Source: Aquincola tertiaricarbonis (GTDB lineage: Bacteria > Pseudomonadota > Gammaproteobacteria > Burkholderiales > Burkholderiaceae_C). From it: a DNA stretch of 64,000 nucleotides. Location of the stretch: the NCBI RefSeq assembly GCF_000969605.1, contig NZ_JZUE01000018.1, positions 62,001 through 126,000 of the forward strand, read 5' to 3'. Below the pieces are notes generated by a model, which worked only from the letters and a program-made list of their open reading frames with translations, was not told where the DNA came from and ran no database searches. The translations under genes were made by a program, and so were the position numbers. Positions 35,741-46,014 of the stretch are shown piece by piece; within the stretch, counting starts at the first letter, position 1, and each line of letters begins with the position of its first letter.

Positions 35741-35824
35741 GCGGCCAGTGTAGGCACAAGCCCCCAAAGCGGGGTGTACGATCCCGCGCTCCTGTTTCAG
35801 CCAGCTCCGAAGGACCCGTCCGTC

Positions 35825-36292
35825 ATGTCTTCCGCGATCCACGACCGCCTGCAATCCCTTGGCATCACGCTGCCTGCCGTGGCCACGCCGGCCGCCGCCT
35901 ACGTGCCTTTCGTGCAGACGGGCAACCTGGTGTTCCTGTCGGGCCACATCGCGCGCAAGGACGGCAAGCCGTGGGTGGGCAAGCTGGGCGCCACCATGAC
36001 CACCGACGAAGGCAAGGCCGCCGCGCGCGCCATCGCCATCGACCTGATGGGCACGCTGCAGGCGGCGGTGGGCGACCTCTCGCGCGTGACCCGCATCGTC
36101 AAGCTGATGAGCCTGGTGAACGTGACGCCCGAGTTCACCGAGGCGCACCTGGTGACCAACGGCGCCTCGGAGCTGCTGGGCGAGGTGTTCGGCAGCCAGG
36201 TGGGCGCGCATGCACGCAGCGCCTTCGGCGTGGCGCAGATCCCGATGGGCGCCTGCGTCGAGATCGAACTGATCGCCGAAGTGGCCCAGTGA
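35825..36292 (+). CDS. RidA-family protein (YjgF/YER057c/UK114)
   Basis: This 155-residue protein is a RidA-like imine/enamine deaminase, a group that protects PLP enzymes from 2-aminoacrylate. The arginine that holds the substrate carboxylate is present in HARSAFGVAQIPMGACVEIE (about 132-151), and LVFLSGHIARKDGKPW is near 38. It belongs to a longer RidA subgroup, so deaminase activity is likely but not certain. Its stop overlaps the GTG start proposed for dsbB. Confidence 0.9.
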   Translation: MSSAIHDRLQSLGITLPAVATPAAAYVPFVQTGNLVFLSGHIARKDGKPWVGKLGATMTTDEGKAAARAIAIDLMGTLQAAVGDLSRVTRIVKLMSLVNVTPEFTEAHLVTNGASELLGEVFGSQVGAHARSAFGVAQIPMGACVEIELIAEVAQ

Positions 36293-36777
36293 GGGAGGTG
36301 GCTTCGCCCGCCCGCCGTGCCGATGCATGGCTGGGCATGATCGCGCTGGTCTCGCTGGCCGCGGTGGCGGCGGCACTGGTGTCGCAGCATGTGTTCGACA
36401 TGCAGCCCTGCCCGTGGTGCGTGCTGCAGCGGGCGATCTTCGTGGCCATCGCCATCGCCTGCGCCATCGGGCTGGTGATCCGCAACGGGCTGGGCCGCGG
36501 GCTGTCGGCGCTGCTGGTGCTGGGGCTGTCGCTGGCCGGCATGGCCGCGGCGCTGTGGCAGCACTTCGTGGCCGCGGCCACGGCGTCGTGCAACCTGACG
36601 CTGGCCGACCGCATCGTCAGCGGCCTGGGGCTGGACGGCCTGGCACCCGAGGTGTTCCAGGCCCGGGCCTCCTGCGCGGACGCCGCCGTCAAGCTGGCCG
36701 GCGTGCCCTACGAGTTCTTCAGCCTGGCGCTGTACGCCATCTTCGCGCTGGCGGCCCTGCGGCTGCTGCGGCGCTGA
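36289..36777 (+). CDS. dsbB: Disulfide bond formation protein B
   Basis: This 162-residue inner-membrane protein has four helices and reoxidises DsbA, passing electrons to quinone. The first cysteine pair CPWC (about 40-43) is intact, and the periplasmic second pair is TASCNLTL and RASCADA. The start is probably GTG at 36289 (GTGA overlap with the RidA stop); ATG at 36337 would remove part of helix 1. The coupling to a RidA gene is unexplained. It may relate to the ComEC neighbour, since ComEC contains disulfides in some species. Confidence 0.9.
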   Translation: MREVASPARRADAWLGMIALVSLAAVAAALVSQHVFDMQPCPWCVLQRAIFVAIAIACAIGLVIRNGLGRGLSALLVLGLSLAGMAAALWQHFVAAATASCNLTLADRIVSGLGLDGLAPEVFQARASCADAAVKLAGVPYEFFSLALYAIFALAALRLLRR

Positions 36778-36793
36778 GGCCTCGGCGGGCCAT

Positions 36794-37492
36794 TCAGGGC
36801 GCGGCGTTGCGCAGCCCGGCCAGCCGCCTGCGGGTGCCGGGGTGCGTGGGCGTGTCGGGCTGCACGCCGTGGCGCGCCAGGGTGGCGATGGCCACCTCGA
36901 TGCCGTAGCCCATGCGGCCCAGCACCTGCATCGCATAGGCATCGGCATTCAGCTCCTGCTCGTGCGACAGCGCCGACATCTCGCGGCCCAGCAGGGCGGC
37001 CACCGGGTCGGTGCGCTGCTGCACCACCTCCGCCGGGATGTGCCGGCGGTACACCGCGCGCACCGCCGCCCAGTCGGCATGCACTGCATGGCCCAGCTCA
37101 TGCGCCAGCACGAACAGGCGCTCGCCCTCCGGCCGCGCGGCCAGGTCGGCATGCACCACCAGCACCCGGCCGTGGAAGGTCTCGGCCAGCACCGGGCCGG
37201 TGACCACCTGCAGCGTGACCGGCAGGCCCCGGGCCTCCGGCGCATGGGCCAGCACCTGCTGGAAGCCCTGCTGCAGCAGCTGCAGCCGCGCATCGCCCGC
37301 GGCCACCGGCGTGAGCGCCGCCAGCCGCAGCGCCTGGGAGCGTTCCAGCACCTGGGTGATGGGCGCGCCGGCGTCGGCGGCCGGCATGCCCTCCCCGGCC
37401 GCCGCGGGCGCGGCGACCAGGCAGATGCCCACGCAGACCGCCAACAGGCCAGCGGCGGGGAAGAACGGATGGCGGAAGCGGGCGGTGGGCAT
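36794..37492 (-). CDS. M48-family zinc metalloprotease, secreted
   Basis: This 232-residue protein has an N-terminal signal sequence (about 1-32, LLAVCVGICLVAAPAAA). The zinc motif HELGH is at 131-135, and the third ligand is Glu180 in HEQELNADAYAM. The catalytic core matches M48 peptidases (BepA/LoiP-like), which degrade misfolded outer-membrane proteins, but no TPR domain follows. The gene is short and stands alone, convergent with dsbB at 16 bp. The exact substrate is not predictable. Confidence 0.83.
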   Translation of the reverse strand: MPTARFRHPFFPAAGLLAVCVGICLVAAPAAAGEGMPAADAGAPITQVLERSQALRLAALTPVAAGDARLQLLQQGFQQVLAHAPEARGLPVTLQVVTGPVLAETFHGRVLVVHADLAARPEGERLFVLAHELGHAVHADWAAVRAVYRRHIPAEVVQQRTDPVAALLGREMSALSHEQELNADAYAMQVLGRMGYGIEVAIATLARHGVQPDTPTHPGTRRRLAGLRNAAP

Positions 37493-37560
37493 GCGCAGGT
37501 CTCCGGAGGGCCGGCCCGGCGGGCGGCACGGTGGTGCGCTGCAACATGCGTACCCGCGCC

Positions 37561-37572
37561 CGGGTTAACCCG
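37561..37572. promoter_or_regulatory. 12-bp perfect palindrome upstream of the M48 protease gene
   Basis: CGGGTTAACCCG is a perfect palindrome in the 122-bp gap between the MFS transporter stop (37615) and the M48 start (37492), about 70 bp before the latter. It could be an operator, but there is no second copy or adjacent regulator to support this. Confidence 0.25.
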
Positions 37573-37614
37573 AAGACGCTGCCCGCACCACGGTGTGGCG
37601 GGCGGCGCCTGCGC

Positions 37615-38781
37615 CTAGCGTGGCAAGCGGCGTGCGCCCCAGGCCAAGACCAGCGACGCCACCACCAGCACCGCCATGCCGCCGGTGAGCGAGCTGGCAT
37701 GCGCCACGCCGCCGATCAGCGGCGGGCCGGCGACGAAGCCCAGGTAACCCAGCGACGACACCGCAGCGATGCCCGCGGCCGGCGCCACGCCCGGCGCGCG
37801 GCTGGCCGCCATGAACAGGATGGGCACCACATTGGCCAGCCCGGCACCCACCACCGCTAGCGCCGGCACCGCCACCCAGGCGCTGTGCGACAGCAACGCC
37901 AGGCTCATGGCCGCCGCCGCCAGCAGCCCGCTGCCGGCCAGCAGCCGCGGCGCGCTGATGTGCGTGCGCAACCAGTCGCCGCCGAAGCGCGCCAGCGCCA
38001 TGGCGCCGGCAAAGGCCGCATATCCGGCCGCGCCGACCGACTGCGTCTGCTGCAGGTCCTGGGTGATCCAGAGCACGCTCCAGTCGTAGATCGCGCCTTC
38101 GGCCACCAGGCCGGCGGCCGCCAGCAGGCCCAGCAGCACCAGCAGCGCCGTCCAGCGGCGCGGGCCGCCTTCGCCGTGCTCGGCCGGCGGATGCTCGGCC
38201 AGCATGCGCGGCGCCGCCGCCAGGATCACTCCCCAGGCCACCGCGCAGGCGCCGGCCAGCTGCCACAGCGGCGGCACCTGCGCCTTCAGCAGCAGGCCGC
38301 CCACGCCGGCGCCGCCCATCGCGCCCAGGCTCCACATGCCGTGGAAGCCACTCATCACCTTGAGGCCGCCGCGAGTTTCCAGGAGCGACCCTTCGGCATT
38401 GATGGCCACATCGAACAGCGCGGTGGCCGCGCCGAACACGCCCAGCAGCAGCAGCAGCGGCAGCATGGCCAGCGGCGCGCCCTGCCCGCTGGAGGGCAGC
38501 AGCACCGAGGCCAGCACGCCGCAGGCGGTGGTGCCGGCCAGCTGCACCACCCGCCGCGGGCCCAGCCACTGCACGATGGCCCCCGCCTTCAGCAGGCAGG
38601 CCACCGCGCCCAGGGCGGCCGCCAGCAGGGCCACCGACAGCTGCGCCTCCGACAGGCCGTAGTGCGCCTTCGCACTGGGCACGTGCGCACCCCAGCTGCC
38701 GGTAATGAAGCCGAAGGCCAGGAACTGCAGCCGGGTGGCGAGGCGGGCAGAACGCAGATCGGCGCTGAGGGTCGACGTCAT
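37615..38781 (-). CDS. MFS transporter controlled by adjacent DeoR regulator
   Basis: This protein of about 388 residues has twelve predicted helices and belongs to the major facilitator superfamily, near the YbjJ/fucose-permease-like branch (FGFITGSWGAHVPSAKAHYGLSEAQLSVALLAAALG near the N-terminus). The start is ATG at 38781, with GTG at 38787 as an alternative; neither has a ribosome binding site. It is divergent from a deoR gene whose start lies only 34 bp away, with a shared operator. Substrate is unknown. DeoR control hints at a sugar, sugar phosphate or nucleoside. Confidence 0.85.
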   Translation of the reverse strand: MTSTLSADLRSARLATRLQFLAFGFITGSWGAHVPSAKAHYGLSEAQLSVALLAAALGAVACLLKAGAIVQWLGPRRVVQLAGTTACGVLASVLLPSSGQGAPLAMLPLLLLLGVFGAATALFDVAINAEGSLLETRGGLKVMSGFHGMWSLGAMGGAGVGGLLLKAQVPPLWQLAGACAVAWGVILAAAPRMLAEHPPAEHGEGGPRRWTALLVLLGLLAAAGLVAEGAIYDWSVLWITQDLQQTQSVGAAGYAAFAGAMALARFGGDWLRTHISAPRLLAGSGLLAAAAMSLALLSHSAWVAVPALAVVGAGLANVVPILFMAASRAPGVAPAAGIAAVSSLGYLGFVAGPPLIGGVAHASSLTGGMAVLVVASLVLAWGARRLPR

Positions 38782-38817
38782 TTGCACGAGTATGCACGAT
38801 CAAATACATTCGTGCAT
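38782..38817. promoter_or_regulatory. DeoR operator and overlapping leaderless promoter
   Basis: The inverted repeat ATGCACGA (38792-38799) / TCGTGCAT (38810-38817) has a 10-bp spacer, and a third GCACGA half-site lies at 38784-38789, one helical turn from the first. On the plus strand TTGCAC (38782-38787) and TACATT (38805-38810) are 17 bp apart. They would start transcription at about 38816, which is the deoR ATG itself, so the deoR mRNA is probably leaderless. No ribosome binding site is seen for either gene. DeoR binding here would block both promoters. Confidence 0.7.
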
Positions 38818-39619
38818 GACCATGCACACGCCGCCGCCCTTGCCCGCCGCCGACGACCTGCCCCGCTTCGCCCAGGAGCGCCAGCAGCGCATCGCCGAGC
38901 TGCTGAAGACCCGCGGCCGCGTGGAAGTTGCGCCGCTGGCGGCGCAGTACGGCGTGTCCGACGACACCATCCGCCGCGACCTGCGGCAGCTGGCCGCGCG
39001 CGGCCTGGTGCAGAAGACCCATGGCGGCGCGGTGGCGCTCAACACCGGCGTCATGAGCTCGCAGCAACGCGCGGCGGTGATGCCCGGCGTCAAGCAGGCC
39101 CTGGCGCGCACCGCAGTGGGGCTCGTCCAGCCGCACCAGACGCTGTTCATCGACGGCGGCAGCACCATGCTGGCGCTGGCGCACCAGCTGCGCGCCGACG
39201 ACGCACCAAGGCCGATCACCGTGGTCACGCACTCGCTGGACGTGTTCCTCACGCTGGCGGATGCGCCCCAGGTGCGGCCGGTACTGGCCGGGGGCCACTG
39301 GCTGCCGGAGCATCGGGTGTTCGAAGGCGAACAGGCGCTGGCCACGCTGCAGGCGCACCGGGCCGACATCGCCTTCCTGGGCGCCTGCGCGCTGCATGAG
39401 CGCACCGGCGTCACCGCCTGGCAGCCAGGCGACGCCGCCATCAAGCGCGCCATGGTGCGCGGCGCGGTGCGGCGCGTGGTGCTGTGCGACGCAAGCAAGC
39501 TGGACCAGGTGGCGCCGTGCGCGGTGGCCGAACTCGCGGAACTCGACCACATCGTGACCGACGCGGAGCATCCATTCCTCGCCGGCCGCCGCCTGCCGCC
39601 CATGGGGCAGAAAAACTAA
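38816..39619 (+). CDS. DeoR-family transcriptional regulator
   Basis: This 267-residue regulator has an N-terminal winged helix (ERQQRIAELLKTRGRVEVAPLAAQYGVSDDTIRRDLRQLAARGLVQKTHGGAV, residues ~20-73). A DeoR sensor domain with the sugar-phosphate isomerase-like fold follows (TLFIDGGSTMLALA near 118). Members usually repress sugar catabolic or transport genes and are released by a phosphorylated sugar. The start is ATG at 38816 or 38822; the right arm of the operator overlaps it. The divergent MFS transporter is the likely target, along with the gene itself. Confidence 0.9.
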   Translation: MTMHTPPPLPAADDLPRFAQERQQRIAELLKTRGRVEVAPLAAQYGVSDDTIRRDLRQLAARGLVQKTHGGAVALNTGVMSSQQRAAVMPGVKQALARTAVGLVQPHQTLFIDGGSTMLALAHQLRADDAPRPITVVTHSLDVFLTLADAPQVRPVLAGGHWLPEHRVFEGEQALATLQAHRADIAFLGACALHERTGVTAWQPGDAAIKRAMVRGAVRRVVLCDASKLDQVAPCAVAELAELDHIVTDAEHPFLAGRRLPPMGQKN

Positions 39620-39682
39620 CCGTGCGCCAGAAATACTGAATCGGCCGCCGCGCTGCCGTACCCGGCCCTAGAGTGGCCGGCG

Positions 39683-40474
39683 ATGCTGACCATTCCAGAA
39701 ACTCTTCAAGAATATGGACTGGGACCGGGGCGACATCCCGGCACCCATTTCGTGATCCAGGGCGGCTATTTCGATGCGGACAAGGGCGTGGATGCCTTTT
39801 CCCGCGCGTCGCTGCAGCGCGCATTTGAAATCGGCGCGCTGCTGGCCACTGCGGATCCCAGCCGCCGCATCGGTTTCGACGTGCTGGTGAACGACCTGGG
39901 CGCCCAGTGCAACGACACCCTGTGCACGCCGGGCAACGGCCCCCACGACGAAGCCGCCCTGCACGCCATGCTGGCGGAGATCCGGTTGTTGGCCGAGCGC
40001 CACGGCCAGCAGGTGACGCTGACCACCGAACGCCACATGCGCAACTGGGCGCTGCGGCGCCTGCGCAAGCTGCTGGCGGCACCCGACCGGCGGCAGCAAC
40101 AGCCGCGGCTGCACAGCGTGCCGCTGCATGAGGCCGGCCACCGCTGGCAGCTGGACTCGCGCTTCGGCGCGCCCATCGTGCTGTTCGAGGAACGCGGCGA
40201 CCGCTGGGTGGGCAAATGCCCGGCCATCATGGGCGGCTACTACGCCTATACCCTGGAGCGCATGGCGCCCGATACCCTGGCGGCGTCGAAGGTGGTGATC
40301 GACCTGTGTTCGCCGGCCGACCGCGACAAGGTTTCCAAGGGCGCCGAGGCGGCCTTTTCACTGCTGCGTCCGCCGCACCGCGCCAGCGACCTGCTGATGC
40401 CGGTGGTGTGCGACACCTGGTGCGAGCACCTGTTTCCCCGGGCCTACCTGAGCCGGGATTTCCTGCCGCGATGA
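39683..40474 (+). CDS. Uncharacterised cysteine-rich protein coupled to a cysteine desulfurase
   Basis: I do not recognise this 263-residue protein. It has no signal peptide or membrane segment, so it is probably cytoplasmic. It contains six cysteines: Cys76 and Cys81 (CNDTLC), Cys179 (GKCPAIMGGYY), Cys209 and the closely spaced Cys243/Cys247 (VVCDTWCEHLF). Charged helical stretches such as RHMRNWALRRLRKLL are near 118-131. Its stop overlaps the start of a PLP cysteine desulfurase (ATGA), so it is likely a sulfur acceptor, a sulfur-modifying enzyme or an Fe-S protein. A product of thiolation chemistry is an inference only. Confidence 0.75.
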   Translation: MLTIPETLQEYGLGPGRHPGTHFVIQGGYFDADKGVDAFSRASLQRAFEIGALLATADPSRRIGFDVLVNDLGAQCNDTLCTPGNGPHDEAALHAMLAEIRLLAERHGQQVTLTTERHMRNWALRRLRKLLAAPDRRQQQPRLHSVPLHEAGHRWQLDSRFGAPIVLFEERGDRWVGKCPAIMGGYYAYTLERMAPDTLAASKVVIDLCSPADRDKVSKGAEAAFSLLRPPHRASDLLMPVVCDTWCEHLFPRAYLSRDFLPR

Positions 40475-41613
40475 ACGACATCCTGTATTTCGATTACCAG
40501 GCCACCACGCCCGTGGACGACAGCGTGCTGGAAGCGATGCTGCCGTTCTTCGGCGGGCGCTTCGGCAATCCGTCGAGCCCGCACCTCTACGGCCTGCAGG
40601 CCGAGGCCGCGGTGGAGAAGGCGCGGCGCGGCATTGCGCAGGCGCTGGGCGTGGATGCGGCGGAGATCGTGTTCACCAGCGGCGCGACCGAGGCCAACAA
40701 CCTGCTGATCAAGGGCCTGGCCGGCAGCCGTGGCCGTGGCCACGTGGTGTCGGTGGTCACCGAGCACAAGTCGGTGCTGGCGCCGCTGCGCACGTTGCAG
40801 CGCCAGGGTTTCAGCCTGACCCTGCTGCCGGTCGATGGCCGCGGCATCCTCGACCCGGCCCGCCTCCAGGACGCCCTGCGGGACGACACGGTGCTGGTCA
40901 GCGCCATGTACGGCAACAACGAGACCGGCAGCCTGCATCCCATCGACGCCATCGCCTCGGTGGCCCATGCCCGGGGCATTCCGCTGCATTGCGACGCCAC
41001 CCAGGCCATCGGGCAGCTGCCGGTGCAGCCGCGGGCGCTGGGCATCGACCTGATGACGTTCTCGGGCCACAAGATCTACGGGCCGAAGGGCATTGGCGTG
41101 GCCTATGCCAGCCGGCAGCTGCGCGAAGACCGCCTGCTGCAGCCGCTGATCGAAGGCGGCGGCCAGGAAGGCGGCCTGCGCGGCGGCACGCCCAACGTGC
41201 CGGCCATCGTCGGGCTGCATCGCGCGGTGGAACTGGCCATGTCGCTGCTGCCCACCGAGCCGCTGCGTGCCGCCCGGCTGCGCCAGTCCTTCCTGGCCGA
41301 GCTGGCCACCCGCGTGGACTTCATCAACAACACGCCGCTGGAACAGGCCCTGCCGCACTGCGTGAACCTGTCGTTCCCGGACGTCAATCCGCAGGCCCTG
41401 CTGCAGTCGCTCAGCGGGCTGGCGGTGTCCGACGGCTCCGTCTGCAACAGCGGCGCCCAGCAGCCCTCGCATGTGCTCACGGCCATGGGGCTGGCGCCGG
41501 CGCTGGTGGGCGCCAGCCTGCGGCTGAGCTTCGGCCGGCCCACCCGCCATGACGACGCGGTGCTGGCCGCCCGCCTGCTGGCGCTGGACGTCGCCGCCTG
41601 CCGGCAGCGCTGA
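40471..41613 (+). CDS. PLP-dependent cysteine desulfurase (NifS/IscS-like)
   Basis: This 380-residue class V aminotransferase-fold enzyme takes sulfur from cysteine to form a persulfide. The PLP lysine is Lys201 in TFSGHKIYGPKGIG. SGATEANN (70-77) and HCDATQAIGQ (173-182) are intact. The persulfide cysteine is Cys325 in SDGSVCNSGAQQPSHVL. It is not in an isc or suf operon, since no scaffold or HscAB genes are nearby. This points to a dedicated sulfur donor for the upstream unknown protein. The start overlaps that gene's stop, and the stop overlaps the exporter start (TGATG). Confidence 0.92.
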   Translation: MNDILYFDYQATTPVDDSVLEAMLPFFGGRFGNPSSPHLYGLQAEAAVEKARRGIAQALGVDAAEIVFTSGATEANNLLIKGLAGSRGRGHVVSVVTEHKSVLAPLRTLQRQGFSLTLLPVDGRGILDPARLQDALRDDTVLVSAMYGNNETGSLHPIDAIASVAHARGIPLHCDATQAIGQLPVQPRALGIDLMTFSGHKIYGPKGIGVAYASRQLREDRLLQPLIEGGGQEGGLRGGTPNVPAIVGLHRAVELAMSLLPTEPLRAARLRQSFLAELATRVDFINNTPLEQALPHCVNLSFPDVNPQALLQSLSGLAVSDGSVCNSGAQQPSHVLTAMGLAPALVGASLRLSFGRPTRHDDAVLAARLLALDVAACRQR

Positions 41614-42518
41614 TGCAGCCCACGCACCCGTCCGCGCCCGCACCGGCCCGGCCCGGCCTGCGCAGCCGCCTGCGCGCCGAGCTGCTGCTGGCCGGGGCTG
41701 CCGCCGGCTGGGGCGCCGGCTTCGTGCTGATGAAGTCGGCGCTGGCCTCGCAGCCGGTGTGGCCCACACTGGGCTGGCGCTTCGCGCTGGCCGCGCTGCT
41801 GGTGCTGCCGCTGGCCTGGCGGGAGCGGGCGCAGTGGCGGCCGGCGGTGCTGCGCAGCGGACTGCTGCTGGGGCTGCTGCTGTTCGCGGTGTTTGCACTG
41901 CTGATGAGCGGGCTGCAGCGCACCAGTGCCACCAACACCGGCCTGCTGGCCGGGCTGACGGTGGTGTGGATCCCGCTCATCACCCGCGTGTGGCTGCACC
42001 GGCCGCTGCCGCCGGCGGCCTGGGCCGGGGTGGCCCTGTGCGCCGCCGGCGTGGTGGCGATGGCCGGCGGCCGGCTCGATGCCCTGGGCGCCGGCGATGC
42101 GCTGGTGGTAGGGGGCTCGTGGGTGTCGGCGCTGCACATGCTGCTGCTGGCCGGCAGCGCCGGCCGCCTGCCCAGCGCCAGCCTGACCGTGCTGCAGCTG
42201 CTGGTGGTGGCGCTGCTGTCGGCCGCGCTGGGCTGGCAACAGCCGCCGGCGCCGCCGCCCTGGGAGGACACCGGCTTCCTGCTGCTGGTGGCGGCCACCG
42301 CGCTGCTGTCCACCGCCCTGCCCTATGCGGTGCAGACCCGCTACCAGCGCGACACCAGCCCGATGCGCGCCGCGATGATCTTCAACCTGGAGCCGGTGTT
42401 CGCGGCGCTGCTGGCCTTCTGGCTGCTGCACGAACCGCTGGGCGCGCAGGTGGCGCTGGCGGCTGCGCTGATCGTCGCCGGCATGGTGGTGGCCGAGTGG
42501 CGGCCGCGCGGCTCTTAA
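41613..42518 (+). CDS. EamA-family (DMT) transporter
   Basis: This 301-residue protein has ten predicted helices in two EamA repeats (about 25-150 and 160-290), with EPVFAALLAFWLLHEPLGAQVALAAALIVAGMVVAEW at the end. DMT proteins usually export amino acids, metabolites or drugs. It is translationally coupled to the cysteine desulfurase. The divergently acting partner could be the ArgP-like LysR regulator 75 bp downstream. Substrate is unknown. Cysteine or a related metabolite is possible from the context but unproven. Confidence 0.87.
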   Translation: MQPTHPSAPAPARPGLRSRLRAELLLAGAAAGWGAGFVLMKSALASQPVWPTLGWRFALAALLVLPLAWRERAQWRPAVLRSGLLLGLLLFAVFALLMSGLQRTSATNTGLLAGLTVVWIPLITRVWLHRPLPPAAWAGVALCAAGVVAMAGGRLDALGAGDALVVGGSWVSALHMLLLAGSAGRLPSASLTVLQLLVVALLSAALGWQQPPAPPPWEDTGFLLLVAATALLSTALPYAVQTRYQRDTSPMRAAMIFNLEPVFAALLAFWLLHEPLGAQVALAAALIVAGMVVAEWRPRGS

Positions 42519-42593
42519 CATCGCCGCGCGCAACGGCTACTGCGGTCCCGGGTCCGGCGCCCACCTCATCCACCGCAGGAAGAACCGCCACCG

Positions 42594-43535
42594 ATGGCCA
42601 GCCCCTGGGACCGCGACCAGCTCGAGACCTTCGCCAGCGTGGTGGCGCACCAGAGCTTCGAGCGTGCCGCCACGGCCATGAACCTCACCCGCGGCGCGGT
42701 CTCGCAGCGCATCCGCGCGCTGGAGGAGTCCATGGCCGCCGTGCTGCTGGTGCGTGAGCGGCCGGTGCTGCCCACCGCCGCCGGCGAGGTGCTGCTGCGC
42801 CATGTGCAGGCGCTCAGGCTGCTGGAGGAAGCCACGCTGCAGCGGCTGGCGCCGGCGCAGGCCGCAGGCCGGCCGGTGCCGCTGGCGGTGGCGGTGAGCG
42901 CCGATTCACTGGCCACCTGGTTCGGCGGCGCCCTCACCGCGCTGCTGGCGCATCCGCGCATCGCGCTGGAACTGGTGATCGACGACCAGGACCACACCTT
43001 CGGCCGCCTGACCCGGGGCGAGGTGGTGGGCTGCGTCTCCACCGCGGCGCGGCCGATGACCGGCTTCAGCGCCGAGCCGCTGGGCCGCATGGCCTATCGC
43101 TGCGTGGCCCACCCGGCCTTCGCGCGGCGCCACTTCGGCGGCGGCCTGGTGCCCGCGGCGCTGCTGTCGGCGCCGGCGCTGATGTTCGACCGCCGCGACA
43201 CCCTGCAGGCCGACTTCTTCCGCCAGCTGCTCGGCTTCGTGCCCGAGCTGCCGGTGTGCCACTACGTGCCTTCGCCGCAGGCGCTGCTGGCGCTGATCGC
43301 GCAGGGCTTCGGCTTCGGCCTGGTGCCAGCGATGCAGGCCGCGCCGCTGCTGCAGGCCGGCACGCTGGTCGACCTGGCGCCCGGCCGCGGCATCGGCGTG
43401 CCGCTGTACTGGCACCGCTGGCAGGCCGAGCCGGAGCTGGCCGCGCAGGTCACGGCACTGGTGCTGGCGCAGGCGGCCCGGGCGCTGGAGCCGCTGGCCC
43501 CGGTGCCGGGCCGAGCAGCGCCACCGCCTGGCTGA
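42594..43535 (+). CDS. LysR-family regulator, ArgP/IciA-like
   Basis: This 313-residue regulator has an N-terminal winged helix (LETFASVVAHQSFERAATAMNLTRGAVSQRIRALEE, residues ~9-44) and a periplasmic-binding-like effector domain. The overall wording (LPTAAGEVLLRHVQALRLLEEA, QGFGFGLVPAMQA) resembles ArgP, which senses lysine/arginine and controls amino-acid exporters. In many genomes argP sits next to a LysE exporter. Here an EamA exporter occupies the neighbouring position in the same direction. Convergent with parC, 7 bp apart. Confidence 0.88.
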   Translation: MASPWDRDQLETFASVVAHQSFERAATAMNLTRGAVSQRIRALEESMAAVLLVRERPVLPTAAGEVLLRHVQALRLLEEATLQRLAPAQAAGRPVPLAVAVSADSLATWFGGALTALLAHPRIALELVIDDQDHTFGRLTRGEVVGCVSTAARPMTGFSAEPLGRMAYRCVAHPAFARRHFGGGLVPAALLSAPALMFDRRDTLQADFFRQLLGFVPELPVCHYVPSPQALLALIAQGFGFGLVPAMQAAPLLQAGTLVDLAPGRGIGVPLYWHRWQAEPELAAQVTALVLAQAARALEPLAPVPGRAAPPPG

Positions 43536-43542
43536 GCGGCGA

Positions 43543-45855
<2,313 letters not shown>

Positions 45856-45990
45856 GGACTCATCGGGGGACGCTTCGGAAGGCGGCGCCTGCAAGGGCCT
45901 GGCGGCCCGGCGCCCGGGCGGCGCCGCGGGGCTGCGGCGGCAGCGCCCGTGCGGCGGCGCATGGGAAAGAGGCCCGATGTTAGTGGGGTT

Positions 45991-46009
45991 GCCGGCGTCG
46001 CCCGCCGGC
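45991..46009 (-). terminator. GC hairpin after histidine kinase gene
   Basis: GCCGGCG (45991-45997) and CGCCGGC (46003-46009) form a perfect 7-bp stem with a 5-nt loop starting 6 bases after the kinase stop on the minus strand. No T-run follows. The rest of the 159-bp gap to parC shows nothing further. Confidence 0.35.
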
Positions 46010-46014
46010 GCCGG

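Noticed and set aside
33824-35824. Long plus-strand open frame opposite comEC running into ridA.
   Set aside because: Composition is His/Gln/Arg-rich and the opposite strand carries clear ComEC domains. ridA has its own ATG at 35825.
39620-39682. Direct repeat-like CAGAAA segments (CAGAAAAACT and CAGAAATACT) before the unknown gene.
   Set aside because: Too short and too close to chance for a site claim.
40471-41613. DndA of a DNA phosphorothioation system.
   Set aside because: No dndB-E or dndFGH genes are nearby. The enzyme fits a general cysteine desulfurase.
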